Made by a program: the position numbers and the translations under genes. DNA of 64,000 nt from an uncultured Peptostreptococcaceae bacterium (GTDB taxonomy: Bacteria; Bacillota; Clostridia; Peptostreptococcales; Peptostreptococcaceae). The notes under the pieces were generated by a model. It ran no database searches. It was not told the DNA's origin and saw nothing but the letters and a program-made list of their open reading frames with translations. The DNA lies in the NCBI GenBank assembly GCA_944383455.1, contig CALWPP010000006.1:1-64000 (forward strand), read 5' to 3'. Every line of letters starts with the position of its first letter. Within the stretch, counting starts at the first letter, position 1. Below, piece by piece: positions 40,899 to 50,918 of the stretch.

Positions 40899-42089
40899 TT
40901 ATCTTTTTGAAATCCTTTCTAAATAAATTAACACAAAAACGCTATAAATAATAACTATAAATGGAAGTATAATATCTTGATTTAACCAATAGAAGTTTAA
41001 AAATTTATTATTGTAAATACTATTATAATGACTAGTTAAATTTGAAACTAAGCTACCTGATTCAAAAAATGGATAAAGTATAAATGTAAACATTCCTGCA
41101 AAAATCCCGTGTAAAAACTTACTTAATATGTACAAATTAATTTTTATATCGCTATTTGCTAAAAAGCTAGAACATTGTGCTAAAATAGATAAACCACTAA
41201 ACCCTATTAAAAAGCTACAAATAGAAGCTTTTACCTGTATATCAGAATTTACAACTTTTGATACTTCTCTACAACCAATAGTTATTTCAAAAAGTCCACT
41301 AACTAAAGAAGTACAAAGTTCTTTGTTTATTCCAAGTATTGAAAGTGGTATAAATATAATACTTGATAAAATGTCAATTACTTTAAAAAGTGAAAGTATT
41401 TTAAATACTACTGAAAATACAATTACAAATCCACAAACCATTATTAAAGTATTCATTCCATTAAAAACTGCATTTCCAAATAAAACAAAAAAACCTTTTT
41501 TAGATTCATTTCTAAGTTTTATAGTTCTTTTTATTGTTTCTTTTAAAGTAGAGTTATTTTTTTGTAGATTGTCATTTCCGTAATTTCTAAATAAAAGTCC
41601 AACAGCTAATGAACCTAAATAATGACAAGTAATCATTAAATATCCTAAAGTCTCATTTAAAAACATACCTGTAGCAACAGAGCCAATAATAAATAAAGGT
41701 CCTGAAGTTGAACAAAAAGAAACTAGCCTTTGGGCCTCAAATATTGAAATTTCATTTTTATTTCTAAGTTCTGATGCAAGTTTTGTTCCAACTGGATATC
41801 CAGAAAACATAGAAATAACAAAAACTAAAGCCCCTTTTCCAGAAACTCTAAATAAAAGTTTTGTTATTGGATTTATTATGTATCCTATTATATCAGTAAT
41901 TTTTAATTCAACAATCAAATTAGCACCAATTATAAATGGAAGAAGTGAAGGGATTAAAATATCATACCAAATTTTAAATCCATATTTTGCAGATTCTATA
42001 GACTCTTTTGGAAAAATAACTATTCCAGATATAAGAAAAAAAACTATGAGTATGGGTATAAAAAAAGATAAAATTTGTTTTTTATTCAT
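40899..42089 (-). CDS. ylbJ: Sporulation integral membrane protein YlbJ
   Basis: A 396-residue membrane protein with about ten helices, required for spore formation in Bacillus (sigma-E regulon). Family features: an N-terminal helix then FPKESIESAKYGFKIWYDILIPSLLPF, the FSGYPVGTKLASEL motif (about residues 95-108), CSTSGPLFIIGSVATGMF and a nucleoside-recognition (Gate) domain layout. AAGGAG lies seven bases before the ATG. Reverse oriented relative to neighbours. Confidence 0.88.
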   Translation of the reverse strand: MNKKQILSFFIPILIVFFLISGIVIFPKESIESAKYGFKIWYDILIPSLLPFIIGANLIVELKITDIIGYIINPITKLLFRVSGKGALVFVISMFSGYPVGTKLASELRNKNEISIFEAQRLVSFCSTSGPLFIIGSVATGMFLNETLGYLMITCHYLGSLAVGLLFRNYGNDNLQKNNSTLKETIKRTIKLRNESKKGFFVLFGNAVFNGMNTLIMVCGFVIVFSVVFKILSLFKVIDILSSIIFIPLSILGINKELCTSLVSGLFEITIGCREVSKVVNSDIQVKASICSFLIGFSGLSILAQCSSFLANSDIKINLYILSKFLHGIFAGMFTFILYPFFESGSLVSNLTSHYNSIYNNKFLNFYWLNQDIILPFIVIIYSVFVLIYLERISKR

Positions 42090-42295
42090 ATAAACTCCTT
42101 GTAAAATAAAAATAATATATAAAAATATATACTACTTTCTTTTTTAATTAATACTAATGTTTATTTTTTAATTCCAAAAAATCTAAAGTAATATTACAAA
42201 AATGAAATATAAATGAAATATAAATGGATACTTATAAAATATAAATAATGATAATATATTTACAAATTAAATAATTTTAAGAGAGGTTTTAAAAT

Positions 42296-42991
42296 ATGAA
42301 TATATTTAGTAGTTTCACATTAAAAATTATGGCGTTAATTTTTATGACTATGGACCATATGTATTCTATATTACCAAAGGAATTTAATATACCTATATGG
42401 TTTGGATATTTTGGCAAATTAGCAGCACCTATATTTTTTTATTTAGTAGTTGAGGGATTTTTTCATACTAGAAGTAGAAAAAACTATATTTCTCGAGTGT
42501 TTTTAATGGGATTACTAATGATAGTTGTAGATATTATATTTAAAATTCACAACAATATATTTTTATCAATAGGCTGTGTATTATTAACACTTACAGGAAT
42601 AGATATGTTTAAAAGCTCAAAAGAAAGTTTTGGTAAATTAAAAGGAATACTAATTACATTTTTATTTATAATTTTAGGAATTTTTACTGAAGCCTCTATT
42701 TATGGTGTAGGTATGATTTTAATATTTTATTTCTTTAGAAACAACAAAAAAATTATGCTTATATCATACACTTTACTAAGTTTATTTGGTATATTTTCAA
42801 TGATAGGTCCAAACTTCTTAGAAGCTATAATGCTTTGGGATTATCAATGGATGATGGTATTTGCAATAATACCAATATTAATGTATAACGGACAATTAGG
42901 ATTTAGCGATAAGTTTGTAAAGTGGATGTTTTATTGGTTTTATCCAATACATTTAATAGTACTTAATCTAATTAGTATTTTTTACAAATAG
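42296..42991 (+). CDS. TraX-family membrane protein
   Basis: A 231-residue protein with about eight hydrophobic segments. The N-terminus LKIMALIFMTMDHMYSILP and WFGYFGKLAAPIFFYLVVEGFFHTRSRKNYISRV (spread over residues 40-75), plus the final WMFYWFYPIHLIVLNLI, match TraX/acyltransferase-3-like proteins. TraX in F plasmid acetylates pilin; the role of chromosomal clostridial homologues is unknown. GAGAGG lies before the ATG. Confidence 0.78.
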   Translation: MNIFSSFTLKIMALIFMTMDHMYSILPKEFNIPIWFGYFGKLAAPIFFYLVVEGFFHTRSRKNYISRVFLMGLLMIVVDIIFKIHNNIFLSIGCVLLTLTGIDMFKSSKESFGKLKGILITFLFIILGIFTEASIYGVGMILIFYFFRNNKKIMLISYTLLSLFGIFSMIGPNFLEAIMLWDYQWMMVFAIIPILMYNGQLGFSDKFVKWMFYWFYPIHLIVLNLISIFYK

Positions 42992-43071
42992 ATTTTTTAA
43001 TGATAAATGAAGTAAAAAGTTAAATTACTTTATTTATCATTAAATTAATTATTTTAGTTTGAATATAAAAT

Positions 43072-44340
43072 TTAGTTTTTTATGTATTTTGGGGAAATAT
43101 AAAAATCCATAGGTCCTTTAAGTAAATTAAAGTTATTCTTGTAATAAATAGAATTATAAATATTAGTAGCCTTAATATCATAATTTATAAGTGTATTAAA
43201 AATATCATCATCAATAAATGAAATATCAGAAAACTTATTTATTATTCTTATATCAGAATTTTCTTTTATTTTCTTAATAATTTCTCTACCCTTATCATTA
43301 AAAGCTAAAACTCTAACATATGGAATATAGTCTATATTTTTTATTTTTTCGATATCTTCTTTATAAATTCCAAGTAAAATATTATTAAGTGCTCTTTTAA
43401 TTTTAGTTAGAGTATATCTTTTTGATTTTAAGCTCATTAAATAATCGTTAAAATTATTATGATTAAAAATTTCTTTATATATTTTATTTTCAATTCCCTC
43501 ACTAATCTCATATATCTTATCCAATTTTTTATAATCTCTAAGTATTATAGTTTTAAGAGTTTCAAAATAATACTCATCAAACATTGGATTAAAATTATTT
43601 TTAATTTTTTCTTTTATAATTTCATAAGTTTTAGGAGGAGTAACATTTCTTAAAAATTCGATATTATCATTTTCTTTTAAATACTTTCTAATAGCAGTAG
43701 CAGAACATATATTACTTTTTATATCTTCACTATTATATAAAGAAGAAATTCTAGTTATAGTGAAAGGTTTTACTGTGCTTTTTGTTTTTGTTATACTTTT
43801 TAAGTATTCAATACCTAAAATATTATTAGATGAATTTAAAATATTAAAGAGTTTTTCTTTTGATATATCCATTAAATTATTACTGTTTATATAATCAAAC
43901 AGAGCATTACTTCTTGCTACTGGAAATAATATTCCTTTATCTAAATATTCTTTTAGTTTTATTTTAAATTCTAATGGCTCATTAACTAATATATTAGATA
44001 TTAGATAAAGATTATTTATATCGCCTTCTTCACTTCCAAAACAAACACTATCTATACAATTTAAGCTATTTATTAGTTTTATAGCACCACTAGAAAAATT
44101 TTCAGCACTTTGACACGAAAATAAAGTGGGAAGTTCAATAACTAAATCAACACCATTTTTAACTGCGATTTCACTTCTAGTGAACTTATCAAATAGTGAA
44201 GGCTCACCTCTTTGAAGAAAATTTCCACTCATTATAGCTATCGAATGTGTGGCATTAGTCTTTTCTAAAGATTTATTTAGATGATACAAATGTCCATTAT
44301 GAAAAGGGTTATACTCAACTATAAGACTAACAATATTCAT
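43072..44340 (-). CDS. tmcAL: tRNA(Met) cytidine acetate ligase
   Basis: Acetylates the wobble cytidine of elongator tRNA-Met using acetate and ATP (YlbM in Bacillus). The 422-residue nucleotidyltransferase-fold protein has [17 protein letters not shown] (about residues 8-24) with the HxGH-type motif, [22 protein letters not shown] (near 38-59), [19 protein letters not shown] and FGSEEGD. AAAGGAG precedes the ATG. Divergent from ackA, whose product makes acetyl-phosphate from acetate. In other Firmicutes it also lies near ylbJ. Confidence 0.9.
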   Translation of the reverse strand: MNIVSLIVEYNPFHNGHLYHLNKSLEKTNATHSIAIMSGNFLQRGEPSLFDKFTRSEIAVKNGVDLVIELPTLFSCQSAENFSSGAIKLINSLNCIDSVCFGSEEGDINNLYLISNILVNEPLEFKIKLKEYLDKGILFPVARSNALFDYINSNNLMDISKEKLFNILNSSNNILGIEYLKSITKTKSTVKPFTITRISSLYNSEDIKSNICSATAIRKYLKENDNIEFLRNVTPPKTYEIIKEKIKNNFNPMFDEYYFETLKTIILRDYKKLDKIYEISEGIENKIYKEIFNHNNFNDYLMSLKSKRYTLTKIKRALNNILLGIYKEDIEKIKNIDYIPYVRVLAFNDKGREIIKKIKENSDIRIINKFSDISFIDDDIFNTLINYDIKATNIYNSIYYKNNFNLLKGPMDFYISPKYIKN

Positions 44341-44519
44341 AAAAATCTCCTTTTTATATTTAAAGATTTAGTTATTATATATTACAAAATAATTTTTTAC
44401 AACAATATGTATTTTAAATTTTACTAAACAGGGTATAATAAAAATATACGTTTTCAAAAAATTAAATAAATACAATAATTAAGTATGTACTTTTTAATTT
44501 AAAGATGATATTATTGTAA

Positions 44520-44541
44520 TATAATACATATTGTATACAAT
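44520..44541 (+). promoter_or_regulatory. ackA promoter -10 with adjoining palindrome
   Basis: TATAAT at 44520-44525 is followed at once by the perfect 12-base palindrome ATTGTATACAAT (44530-44541), near the expected transcription start. The -35 is poor. The palindrome is placed like a repressor operator and has the TTGTATACAA form seen for some GntR-type regulators; no regulator gene is adjacent. Confidence 0.45.
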
Positions 44542-44587
44542 CAACATATACATAATATAAATAAATTATAAGTAGGGAGAAAATTTT

Positions 44588-45787
44588 ATGAAAATATTAG
44601 TTTTAAATTGTGGTAGTTCATCACTTAAATATCAATTAATAGATATGACAAATGAAGAAGCTTTATGTGTTGGATTAGTTGAAAGAATAGGTATAGAAGG
44701 TTCTGTATTAAAGCAAGAAAAAGAAGGTGTAGAAGGTAAACTTATAAAAGAGCAACCTATGAAAAATCATCAAGATGCTATTAAATTAGTACTTGAAGCA
44801 TTAGTTGATGAAACTTATGGTGCTGTTAAAGATATGAAAGAAATAGATGCTGTTGGACACAGAGTTGTTCACGGTGGAGAAAAGTTCACTAAGTCTGTTT
44901 TAATAAATGAAGAAGTTAAACAAGGAATAAAAGATTGCTTTGATTTAGCTCCACTTCATAACCCTGCTAATATGATGGGAATAGAAGCTTGTGAGGAAAT
45001 ACTTCCAGGTGTTCCAATGGTTGCAGTATTTGATACAGCATTCCATCAAACAATGCCTAAAAAATCTTATCTATACGCTTTACCTCACGAATTATATAAA
45101 AAGTACGGTATAAGAAGATATGGTTTCCACGGAACTTCTCATAAATATGTTTCTCAAAGAGCAGCTAGTATGCTTGGAAAAGATATAAAAGACACAAAAA
45201 TAATAACTTGTCACTTAGGAAATGGGGCTTCAATAGCTGCTATAGATGGTGGTAAGTGTATTGATACATCAATGGGATTCACTCCACTTGAAGGACTTAT
45301 AATGGGAACAAGATGTGGAGCAATAGACTCTGCTATAATAACTTTCTTAATGGAAAAAGAAAACTTAGATGCACAACAATTAACTGATTTAATGAATAAA
45401 AAGTCAGGTGTGTATGGTATGACAGATTATTTATCTAGTGATTTTAGAGATATAGAAAAAGCTGCTGCTGAAGGAAATGAATTAGCTCAAGTTGCTCTTG
45501 ATTCTTATGACCAAACAGTTAAAAAATATATAGGAAGTTATATTGCTGAAATGAACGGAGTAGATGCAATAGTATTTACAGCTGGTGTTGGTGAAAATGC
45601 AGTAGAAACAAGAGAAAACATAATGAAAAATATGGATTTCTTAGGAATGAAGCTTGATAAAGAAGCAAATAAAGTAAGAGGAAAAGAAACTGTAATATCA
45701 ACTGAAGACTCAAAAGTTAAGATATTATTAGTACCAACTAATGAAGAATTAGTAATAGCTAGAGATACATTAGAATTAGTAAAATAG
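44588..45787 (+). CDS. ackA: Acetate kinase
   Basis: Makes ATP and acetate from acetyl-phosphate, the main energy step of many fermentations. The 399-residue protein shows [13 protein letters not shown] at the start, [44 protein letters not shown] [14 protein letters not shown], and [17 protein letters not shown] lies before the ATG. The usual partner pta (phosphotransacetylase) is not beside it. Confidence 0.97.
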   Translation: MKILVLNCGSSSLKYQLIDMTNEEALCVGLVERIGIEGSVLKQEKEGVEGKLIKEQPMKNHQDAIKLVLEALVDETYGAVKDMKEIDAVGHRVVHGGEKFTKSVLINEEVKQGIKDCFDLAPLHNPANMMGIEACEEILPGVPMVAVFDTAFHQTMPKKSYLYALPHELYKKYGIRRYGFHGTSHKYVSQRAASMLGKDIKDTKIITCHLGNGASIAAIDGGKCIDTSMGFTPLEGLIMGTRCGAIDSAIITFLMEKENLDAQQLTDLMNKKSGVYGMTDYLSSDFRDIEKAAAEGNELAQVALDSYDQTVKKYIGSYIAEMNGVDAIVFTAGVGENAVETRENIMKNMDFLGMKLDKEANKVRGKETVISTEDSKVKILLVPTNEELVIARDTLELVK

Positions 45788-45790
45788 TTT

Positions 45791-45829
45791 ATTAAAATAT
45801 GAGGTGGAGATTCTACCTCATATTTTAAT
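45791..45829 (+). terminator. Hairpin terminator after ackA
   Basis: ATTAAAATATGAGGT (45791-45805) and ACCTCATATTTTAAT (45815-45829) are exact 15-base complements with a nine-base loop. Confidence 0.8.
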
Positions 45830-45850
45830 GCATCTATCAAGTAAAAATAC

Positions 45851-45879
45851 TTGACAAACACATTACAAATTTGTATAAT
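45851..45879 (+). promoter_or_regulatory. Consensus promoter of the DUF177-rpmF unit
   Basis: TTGACA (45851-45856), 17-base spacer, TATAAT (45874-45879): an exact vegetative sigma-factor consensus, the best in the window, suited to ribosomal protein expression. Confidence 0.88.
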
Positions 45880-45898
45880 TAATGGGTAATATATAGAG

Positions 45899-46438
45899 GT
45901 GAAAATTTTGAAAATTAGCCTAGAAAAACTAATAAGAAAAGAAACTGATAAACTAGATATAAATATTTGTGAAACAATCGATACTATAAGTTATGCTTAT
46001 AATGAATATAAAGTTGATTCTTTGGTTAATATCAAAGGTAAAGTTTTAAGAACTGACAAAGGATTTTACTTAGATACTGATATTAGTTTTACTATAATCG
46101 ATAATTGTTCAAGATGTCTAGTTGAAGTTAAAGTACCTATTGAGTATTCTGTTAAAGGTTTTTTAATTAAAGAAAATTTTGATGAAGATTATTTTGAAGA
46201 TGAAGATGCTTTTTTATACGATGGACAAGAAATAGATTTTCTATCTATAATTGAGCAAACTATAGACTTTGAAATACCACAAAAAACACTTTGTAGTGAA
46301 GAATGTTGTGGTCTTTGTCAAGGATGTGGAGCAAATTTAAATACTGATATTTGTTCTTGTGATGAAAGTGTTAATAACGAGGAAGATAACATAGATCCCC
46401 GTTTTGCTAAATTAAAAGATTTATTTAAAAACGACTAA
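45899..46438 (+). CDS. yceD: DUF177/YceD-family protein linked to rRNA and L32 metabolism
   Basis: A 179-residue protein with the YceD layout: [21 protein letters not shown] (split near residues 63-83), an acidic middle ([14 protein letters not shown]), and a C-terminal cysteine cluster [15 protein letters not shown]. YceD precedes rpmF in most bacteria and has been tied to 23S rRNA processing. TTG or ATG ambiguity is minor; the start is at a TTG behind AGAGGTG. The end is 13 bases before rpmF. Confidence 0.88.
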   Translation: MKILKISLEKLIRKETDKLDINICETIDTISYAYNEYKVDSLVNIKGKVLRTDKGFYLDTDISFTIIDNCSRCLVEVKVPIEYSVKGFLIKENFDEDYFEDEDAFLYDGQEIDFLSIIEQTIDFEIPQKTLCSEECCGLCQGCGANLNTDICSCDESVNNEEDNIDPRFAKLKDLFKND

Positions 46439-46451
46439 GGAGGTGGCAAAA

Positions 46452-46628
46452 ATGGCAGTACCAAAGCGTAAAACATCTAAATCAAAAACTAGAATGAGAA
46501 GAGCAGCTAACTCTAAAATGGTAGCAACTGGATTTGTAAGTTGTCCACAATGTCATGAGCCAAAATTACCACATAGAGTATGTCCAGATTGTGGATATTA
46601 TAACGGTAAAGAAGTTGTAGCTAACTAA
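46452..46628 (+). CDS. rpmF: 50S ribosomal protein L32
   Basis: A 58-residue zinc-type L32: [16 protein letters not shown] at the start, then a C-x2-C...C-x2-C ribbon in [21 protein letters not shown]. The ATG at 46452 follows GGAGGTGG; the product is one of the highly conserved L32 lengths. Keeping all four cysteines marks the zinc-dependent paralogue. Confidence 0.96.
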   Translation: MAVPKRKTSKSKTRMRRAANSKMVATGFVSCPQCHEPKLPHRVCPDCGYYNGKEVVAN

Positions 46629-46636
46629 TAACTTCT

Positions 46637-46667
46637 AAAAACATGTAGATTATCTACATGTTTTTTT
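46637..46667 (+). terminator. Terminator after rpmF
   Basis: AAACATGTAGAT pairs with ATCTACATGTTT, followed by T residues. It separates rpmF from plsX. Confidence 0.88.
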
Positions 46668-46714
46668 GTATTTATAATAAAATAATTAAAAATACTTTTT
46701 GAAAGGTGATTAAA

Positions 46715-47722
46715 ATGAAAATAGCAGTTGATGGAATGGGTGGAGATAATGCACCTAAGTCTAATGTTGAAGGTTGTGTTAATGCTATAAAAGAGTATGG
46801 CGTTGATATTATAATAACTGGAGATAAGGAAATTTTAGAAAAAGAGTTTTCAAAATATGATTTTGATAAAAGTAAGCTTGAAATAATAAATACAACAGAA
46901 GTTGTTACTAATGAGGATAAGCCTGTTGAAGCTATAAGAAGCAAAAAAGATTCTTCTATGGTTGTTGCATTAAAATTAGTTAAAGAAAAAAAAGCTGATG
47001 CAGTTATTTCTGCAGGAAATACTGGGGCACTTCTTACTGGTGGACTTTTAGTTGTTGGAAGAATAAAAGGAATTGATAGACCGTGTCTTTGTCCTGCTAT
47101 TCCAAATGTAAAAATGGGAATGACATTAATTGCAGATGGTGGAGCTAATGCTGATTGCAAGCCTATAAATTTAGTTCAATTTGCAGGAATGTCAAATATT
47201 TATGCAAAGAAAGTTTTGGGACTTACTAGCCCTAAAATATCTATTGCTAATATTGGTTCTGAAGAGGGTAAAGGAAATGATATAACTAAGAAGTCTTATG
47301 ATGAAATTAAAAAACTTGATTTAAACTTTATAGGGAATATAGAGGCTAGAGATTTAATAAATGGAGTAACAGATATTATTGTTTGTGATGGATTTACTGG
47401 AAATATTCTTTTAAAATCAGCAGAAGGTGTAGCTATGTCTGTTATGAAATTAATAAAAGAAACTTTACTAAGTTCTACAAAAGGTAAAATTGGAGCTATG
47501 TTTATAAAAAACGATATGCAAAAACTAAAAAGTATGATGGATTATTCTGAATATGGAGGAGCTCCTCTTTTAGGTGTTAATGGAGGAGTTATAAAAGCTC
47601 ACGGTAGCTCAGATAGTGTTGCTATTAAAAATGCTATTAACCAAGGTATTAAATTTGCAAAAGGAAATGTACTAGAGGATATAAAAAGTTTTGTACAAAC
47701 AGAAAAGGAAAATAAAGAATAA
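46715..47722 (+). CDS. plsX: Phosphate acyltransferase PlsX
   Basis: Makes acyl-phosphate from acyl-ACP for phospholipid synthesis. About 335 residues from ATG 46715 (behind AAAGGTGAT): KIAVDGMGGDNAP at the start, VISAGNTGALL (near 96-106), GGANADCKP, NIGSEEGKGN, DGFTGNILLKSAEG and GGAPLLGVNGGVIKAHGSS. In most relatives fapR precedes it and fabH and other fatty-acid genes follow; neither is here. Confidence 0.95.
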   Translation: MKIAVDGMGGDNAPKSNVEGCVNAIKEYGVDIIITGDKEILEKEFSKYDFDKSKLEIINTTEVVTNEDKPVEAIRSKKDSSMVVALKLVKEKKADAVISAGNTGALLTGGLLVVGRIKGIDRPCLCPAIPNVKMGMTLIADGGANADCKPINLVQFAGMSNIYAKKVLGLTSPKISIANIGSEEGKGNDITKKSYDEIKKLDLNFIGNIEARDLINGVTDIIVCDGFTGNILLKSAEGVAMSVMKLIKETLLSSTKGKIGAMFIKNDMQKLKSMMDYSEYGGAPLLGVNGGVIKAHGSSDSVAIKNAINQGIKFAKGNVLEDIKSFVQTEKENKE

Positions 47723-47751
47723 TATAAAATATAGATATGCTTAGGAGAGTT

Positions 47752-48858
47752 ATGATAAAAGAAAGAGTGTATAATCATAGAAAATATTTAAATACTATCG
47801 CAGAAGTTGGGCTTGAGGAGTTTAAAACTGCAAAGTATATAAGAGAAAACTTAGATAGAATAGGTGTTACTTATGAGACTTTTATAGAAACTGCAACAGT
47901 TGGAATTTTAAAAGGAAAAGAAGGAAAAAAAACTATTGCATTTAGGGCTGATATTGATGGTCTTATGACTGAAAATGGAGTAAAGCATCTTTGTGGACAC
48001 GATGCTCATATAAGTATTTTACTTGGATTTATTGAATTTTTAAAAGAAAATGAAGATAAATTAATTGATAATATAGTGTTTATTTTTCAACCGGCAGAAG
48101 AAGGACCAGGTGGGGCTAAGCTTTTAATTGAAGAAGGAGTACTAAAAAAATACAATGTTGATGAAATATATGGACTTCATATATATCCAGATATTGAAAG
48201 TGGATTAGTTGGAGCTAGAGGAGGATATTTTTTAGCCCAGGTTGGAGATTTTGAAATAAATATAACTGGAAAAAGTGGACACGGTGCTATGCCACAAAAT
48301 GGCAATGATGCTATAATAATTGCATCAAACTTAGTAAATAGTTTACAAACTATTATTTCAAGAAATGTTGCGCCAGTAGATACTGCTGTTTTAAGTATTG
48401 GAACTATAACTGGTGGAAGTAGAAGAAATATAATTGCAGAAAAGGTAAATTTAGGTGGAACCATAAGAACTTTTAAGCCTGAAGTTTATGATTTTATGAA
48501 AAAAAGAGTAATGGAAATTGCTAAAGGTTTTGAAGTAGCGTATAACTGTAAAATAGAAGTTAGTATAAAAGATGATTATCCAGCAGTGTATAATGATTTT
48601 GATTTATATAACGAATTTATAGATGCTATTGGTAAAGATAAGGTAATAGAACTTGACCCCTTAATGATTTCTGAGGATTTTTCTTATTACCAAAAGGAAG
48701 TCAGAGGATTTTTCTTTATGTTAGGATCAAGAGATACTAAAAAAGGTCATATAAATGGACTTCATAATTTTAATTTTAATTTTGATGAAGAAGTTTTAAT
48801 TGATGCTATTGACTTATATATTAATTTATTAAAGCACAAAAAATCTATTGATTTATAA
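47752..48858 (+). CDS. M20-family amidohydrolase/peptidase
   Basis: About 368 residues, homologous to N-acyl-amino-acid amidohydrolases such as HipO or YxeP. Zinc ligands are visible in FRADIDGL, LCGHDAHISILL (near 84-95), QPAEEGPGGAK (near 121-131) and GLHIYPD; the lid dimerisation domain follows with SGHGAMPQNGNDAI. ATG 47752 is chosen because TTAGGAGAG sits right before it. The true substrate (acetyl-diaminopimelate, hippurate-like or acyl-cysteine conjugates) cannot be told from sequence. It lies 30 bases after plsX. Confidence 0.85.
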   Translation: MIKERVYNHRKYLNTIAEVGLEEFKTAKYIRENLDRIGVTYETFIETATVGILKGKEGKKTIAFRADIDGLMTENGVKHLCGHDAHISILLGFIEFLKENEDKLIDNIVFIFQPAEEGPGGAKLLIEEGVLKKYNVDEIYGLHIYPDIESGLVGARGGYFLAQVGDFEINITGKSGHGAMPQNGNDAIIIASNLVNSLQTIISRNVAPVDTAVLSIGTITGGSRRNIIAEKVNLGGTIRTFKPEVYDFMKKRVMEIAKGFEVAYNCKIEVSIKDDYPAVYNDFDLYNEFIDAIGKDKVIELDPLMISEDFSYYQKEVRGFFFMLGSRDTKKGHINGLHNFNFNFDEEVLIDAIDLYINLLKHKKSIDL

Positions 48859-48927
48859 GAGTTCCTTTTGTGATTGTATATTTTTATTTTACTTGATAAA
48901 AATACAATTATAAAAGGAGTGATAAAA

Positions 48928-49140
48928 TTGAAAAAGATTAATAAAACTGTTAAACTAACTAATCATGATATAATGAAATATGAAATAGCAGGAGAACTTG
49001 GTCTTATAGATAAAGTATCAAAAGAAGGTTGGGCAGGTCTTACTGCAAAAGAAGCTGGAAGAATTGGTGGAATGCTAACCTCAAGAAAAAAACGAATGAA
49101 AAAGTTAGAAAAGGAAAAAAATGATGAATCAATACAGTGA
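48928..49140 (+). CDS. Alpha/beta-type small acid-soluble spore protein
   Basis: A 70-residue protein with TTG start behind AAAGGAGTG. KYEIAGELGLIDKVSKEGWAGLTAKEAGRIGG (spread over residues 14-46) has the SASP pattern of an E-I-A-x-E-L-G helix followed by L-T-x-x-E-x-G-x-x-G-G, close to the divergent SspF-like group. It is followed by a basic tail SRKKRMKKLEKEK. Such proteins coat spore DNA. No germination protease site of the standard form is seen. Overlaps the next gene by 20 bases. Confidence 0.82.
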   Translation: MKKINKTVKLTNHDIMKYEIAGELGLIDKVSKEGWAGLTAKEAGRIGGMLTSRKKRMKKLEKEKNDESIQ

Positions 49141-49870
49141 TTTTGCATTTATTTATGATGAACTTATGAATGATGTTGATTATGATAAATGGGTTTTATA
49201 TATAGAAGAAATTATAAAGAAAAAAGAAGCTAAGGTAAAAAATATACTAGAACTTGCTTGTGGAACTGGAAATTTAACTATTCCACTCACAATAAAAAAC
49301 TATGATATAGCAGGAATTGATATATCATATGATATGCTTAATGTAGCACGTGAAAAAGCATACGAAAAAGGCATTGAGTTAGTTTTACTTCAACAAGACA
49401 TAGCAGAACTTGACTTTGATGTTGAAAATTTGGATTGTGTTTTATGTGCTTGCGATGGGTTTAATTACTTAACTTATGATGATGAGATTGAAAACTGTTT
49501 TTCAAAAGTATACGAACTTCTTAAAAAAGATGGTCTTTTTATATTTGATATAAGTTCTTATTATAAGTTATCTACTATACTTGGAAACAATACATTTGCA
49601 GAAAATAGAGAAAATATTTCGTATATGTGGCAAAATTATTTTGATGATACTGAAAATTTAATAGATATGGAACTTGCGTTTTTTGTTAGAGATGAAAACG
49701 GAAAGTTTGACAGGTTTACAGAGACACATCAGCAAAGGGCATATACAGAACTAGAAATAAAAAATTTTTTAAAAAATGCAGGATTTAGTGATATTGATGT
49801 TTTTGCTGATTTTACCTTTGATACTCCAAAGGAAAATAGCGAAAGATTGTTTTTTGTATGTAAAAAGTAA
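49121..49870 (+). CDS. Class I SAM-dependent methyltransferase
   Basis: A 249-residue protein with the Rossmann methyltransferase motif I ILELACGTGNLTIPL (near residues 41-55), motif II-like AGIDISYDMLNVAREKA and the motif IV region LDCVLCACDGFNYL. YDELMNDVDYDKW at the start is typical of the YqeM-like group found in Firmicutes. Substrate unknown. ATGATG gives two possible starts (49121 or 49124); both lie inside the SASP gene end, an unusual overlap that could couple the two. Confidence 0.85.
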   Translation: MMNQYSDFAFIYDELMNDVDYDKWVLYIEEIIKKKEAKVKNILELACGTGNLTIPLTIKNYDIAGIDISYDMLNVAREKAYEKGIELVLLQQDIAELDFDVENLDCVLCACDGFNYLTYDDEIENCFSKVYELLKKDGLFIFDISSYYKLSTILGNNTFAENRENISYMWQNYFDDTENLIDMELAFFVRDENGKFDRFTETHQQRAYTELEIKNFLKNAGFSDIDVFADFTFDTPKENSERLFFVCKK

Positions 49871-49889
49871 CTAATGATGGAGGGATTTT

Positions 49890-50765
49890 ATGAAGGATTA
49901 TATTTTAAGAGCTACAGCTGGAAATGGTCAAATAAGAGCTTTTGTTGGTATAACTACTAATATGGTTGAAAAAGCAAGAAGTCTTCATGAAACAAGTAAA
50001 GTAGCAACAGCAGCACTTGGAAGAACTTTAACGGCAACTTCAATTATGGGACTTATGATGAAAAATAAAGGTGATAAAGTTTCTGTAATAATAAAAGGTG
50101 GAGGACCTATTGGAACTATACTTACAACTAGTAATCAAAAAGGAGTAGTTAAGGGATACGTTTCAAATCCAAAAGTAGTTGTACCTGATTATGAAAATGG
50201 AAAACTAAACGTAGCAGGTGCTGTTGGAACTAATGGAGTTGTTAAAGTTATAAAGGATTTAGGTCTTAAAGAACCATACAACGGAGCGTATCCTTTAGTT
50301 AGTGGAGAGATTGCAGAAGATTTTACTCATTATTTTGCACTTTCAGAGCAAACTCCATCAGTAGTAGCACTTGGTGTACTAACTAGTGAGTATGAAGTAA
50401 GTTGTGCTGGAGGATTTATAGTTCAACTAATGCCAGATGCAACAGAAGAAACTATTTCAAAACTTGAACAAAATATATCAAAACTAGACTCAATAACTAA
50501 TATGCTAAAGTCTGGAAAAACTCCAGAGGATATTTTAAATATAGTTTTAGAAGGATTAAATCCAAATATACTTGACAAAAAAGAAGTAAAATTTGAGTGT
50601 GATTGTTCTAGAGAAAGAATACAAGAGGCATTAATTTCAATAGGAAAAAAATCGCTTAAAGAAATTATTGAAGAAGATAAAAAGGCAGAGGTTGGATGTC
50701 AATTTTGCAATACTAAATATAATTATACCGAAGAAGAGCTAAAAGTTATTTTAGAAGAAATGTAG
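49890..50765 (+). CDS. hslO: Redox-regulated chaperone Hsp33
   Basis: Holdase chaperone activated by oxidation and unfolding. The 291-residue protein has the N-terminal domain with KDYILRATAGNGQIRAF, and the C-terminal zinc site with four cysteines, FECDCSRER (near residues 234-242) and CQFCN (near 269-273). GGAGGG lies before the ATG. Confidence 0.95.
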   Translation: MKDYILRATAGNGQIRAFVGITTNMVEKARSLHETSKVATAALGRTLTATSIMGLMMKNKGDKVSVIIKGGGPIGTILTTSNQKGVVKGYVSNPKVVVPDYENGKLNVAGAVGTNGVVKVIKDLGLKEPYNGAYPLVSGEIAEDFTHYFALSEQTPSVVALGVLTSEYEVSCAGGFIVQLMPDATEETISKLEQNISKLDSITNMLKSGKTPEDILNIVLEGLNPNILDKKEVKFECDCSRERIQEALISIGKKSLKEIIEEDKKAEVGCQFCNTKYNYTEEELKVILEEM

Positions 50766-50788
50766 AAAAAGTTTTTTCTACATTTTTT
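50760..50788 (+). terminator. Terminator overlapping the hslO stop codon
   Basis: ATGTAGAAAAA pairs with TTTTTCTACAT and is followed by T. The 5' arm includes the hslO stop codon. Confidence 0.85.
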
Positions 50789-50877
50789 AATTTACTAATA
50801 TTTTAATACGAGTTAATTTAAATTTATTACAATACAAGTCAATTATAAAAAAATTATAAAAAAATTATAAAAATAGT

Positions 50878-50905
50878 TGAAATATTTTATATATTAGGTT
50901 ACAAT
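50878..50905 (+). promoter_or_regulatory. Promoter of the cggR-glycolytic operon
   Basis: TTGAAT (50878-50883), 16-base spacer, TACAAT (50900-50905), upstream of a CggR-like operator. Confidence 0.6.
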
Positions 50906-50918
50906 TAAATTAACTTGT

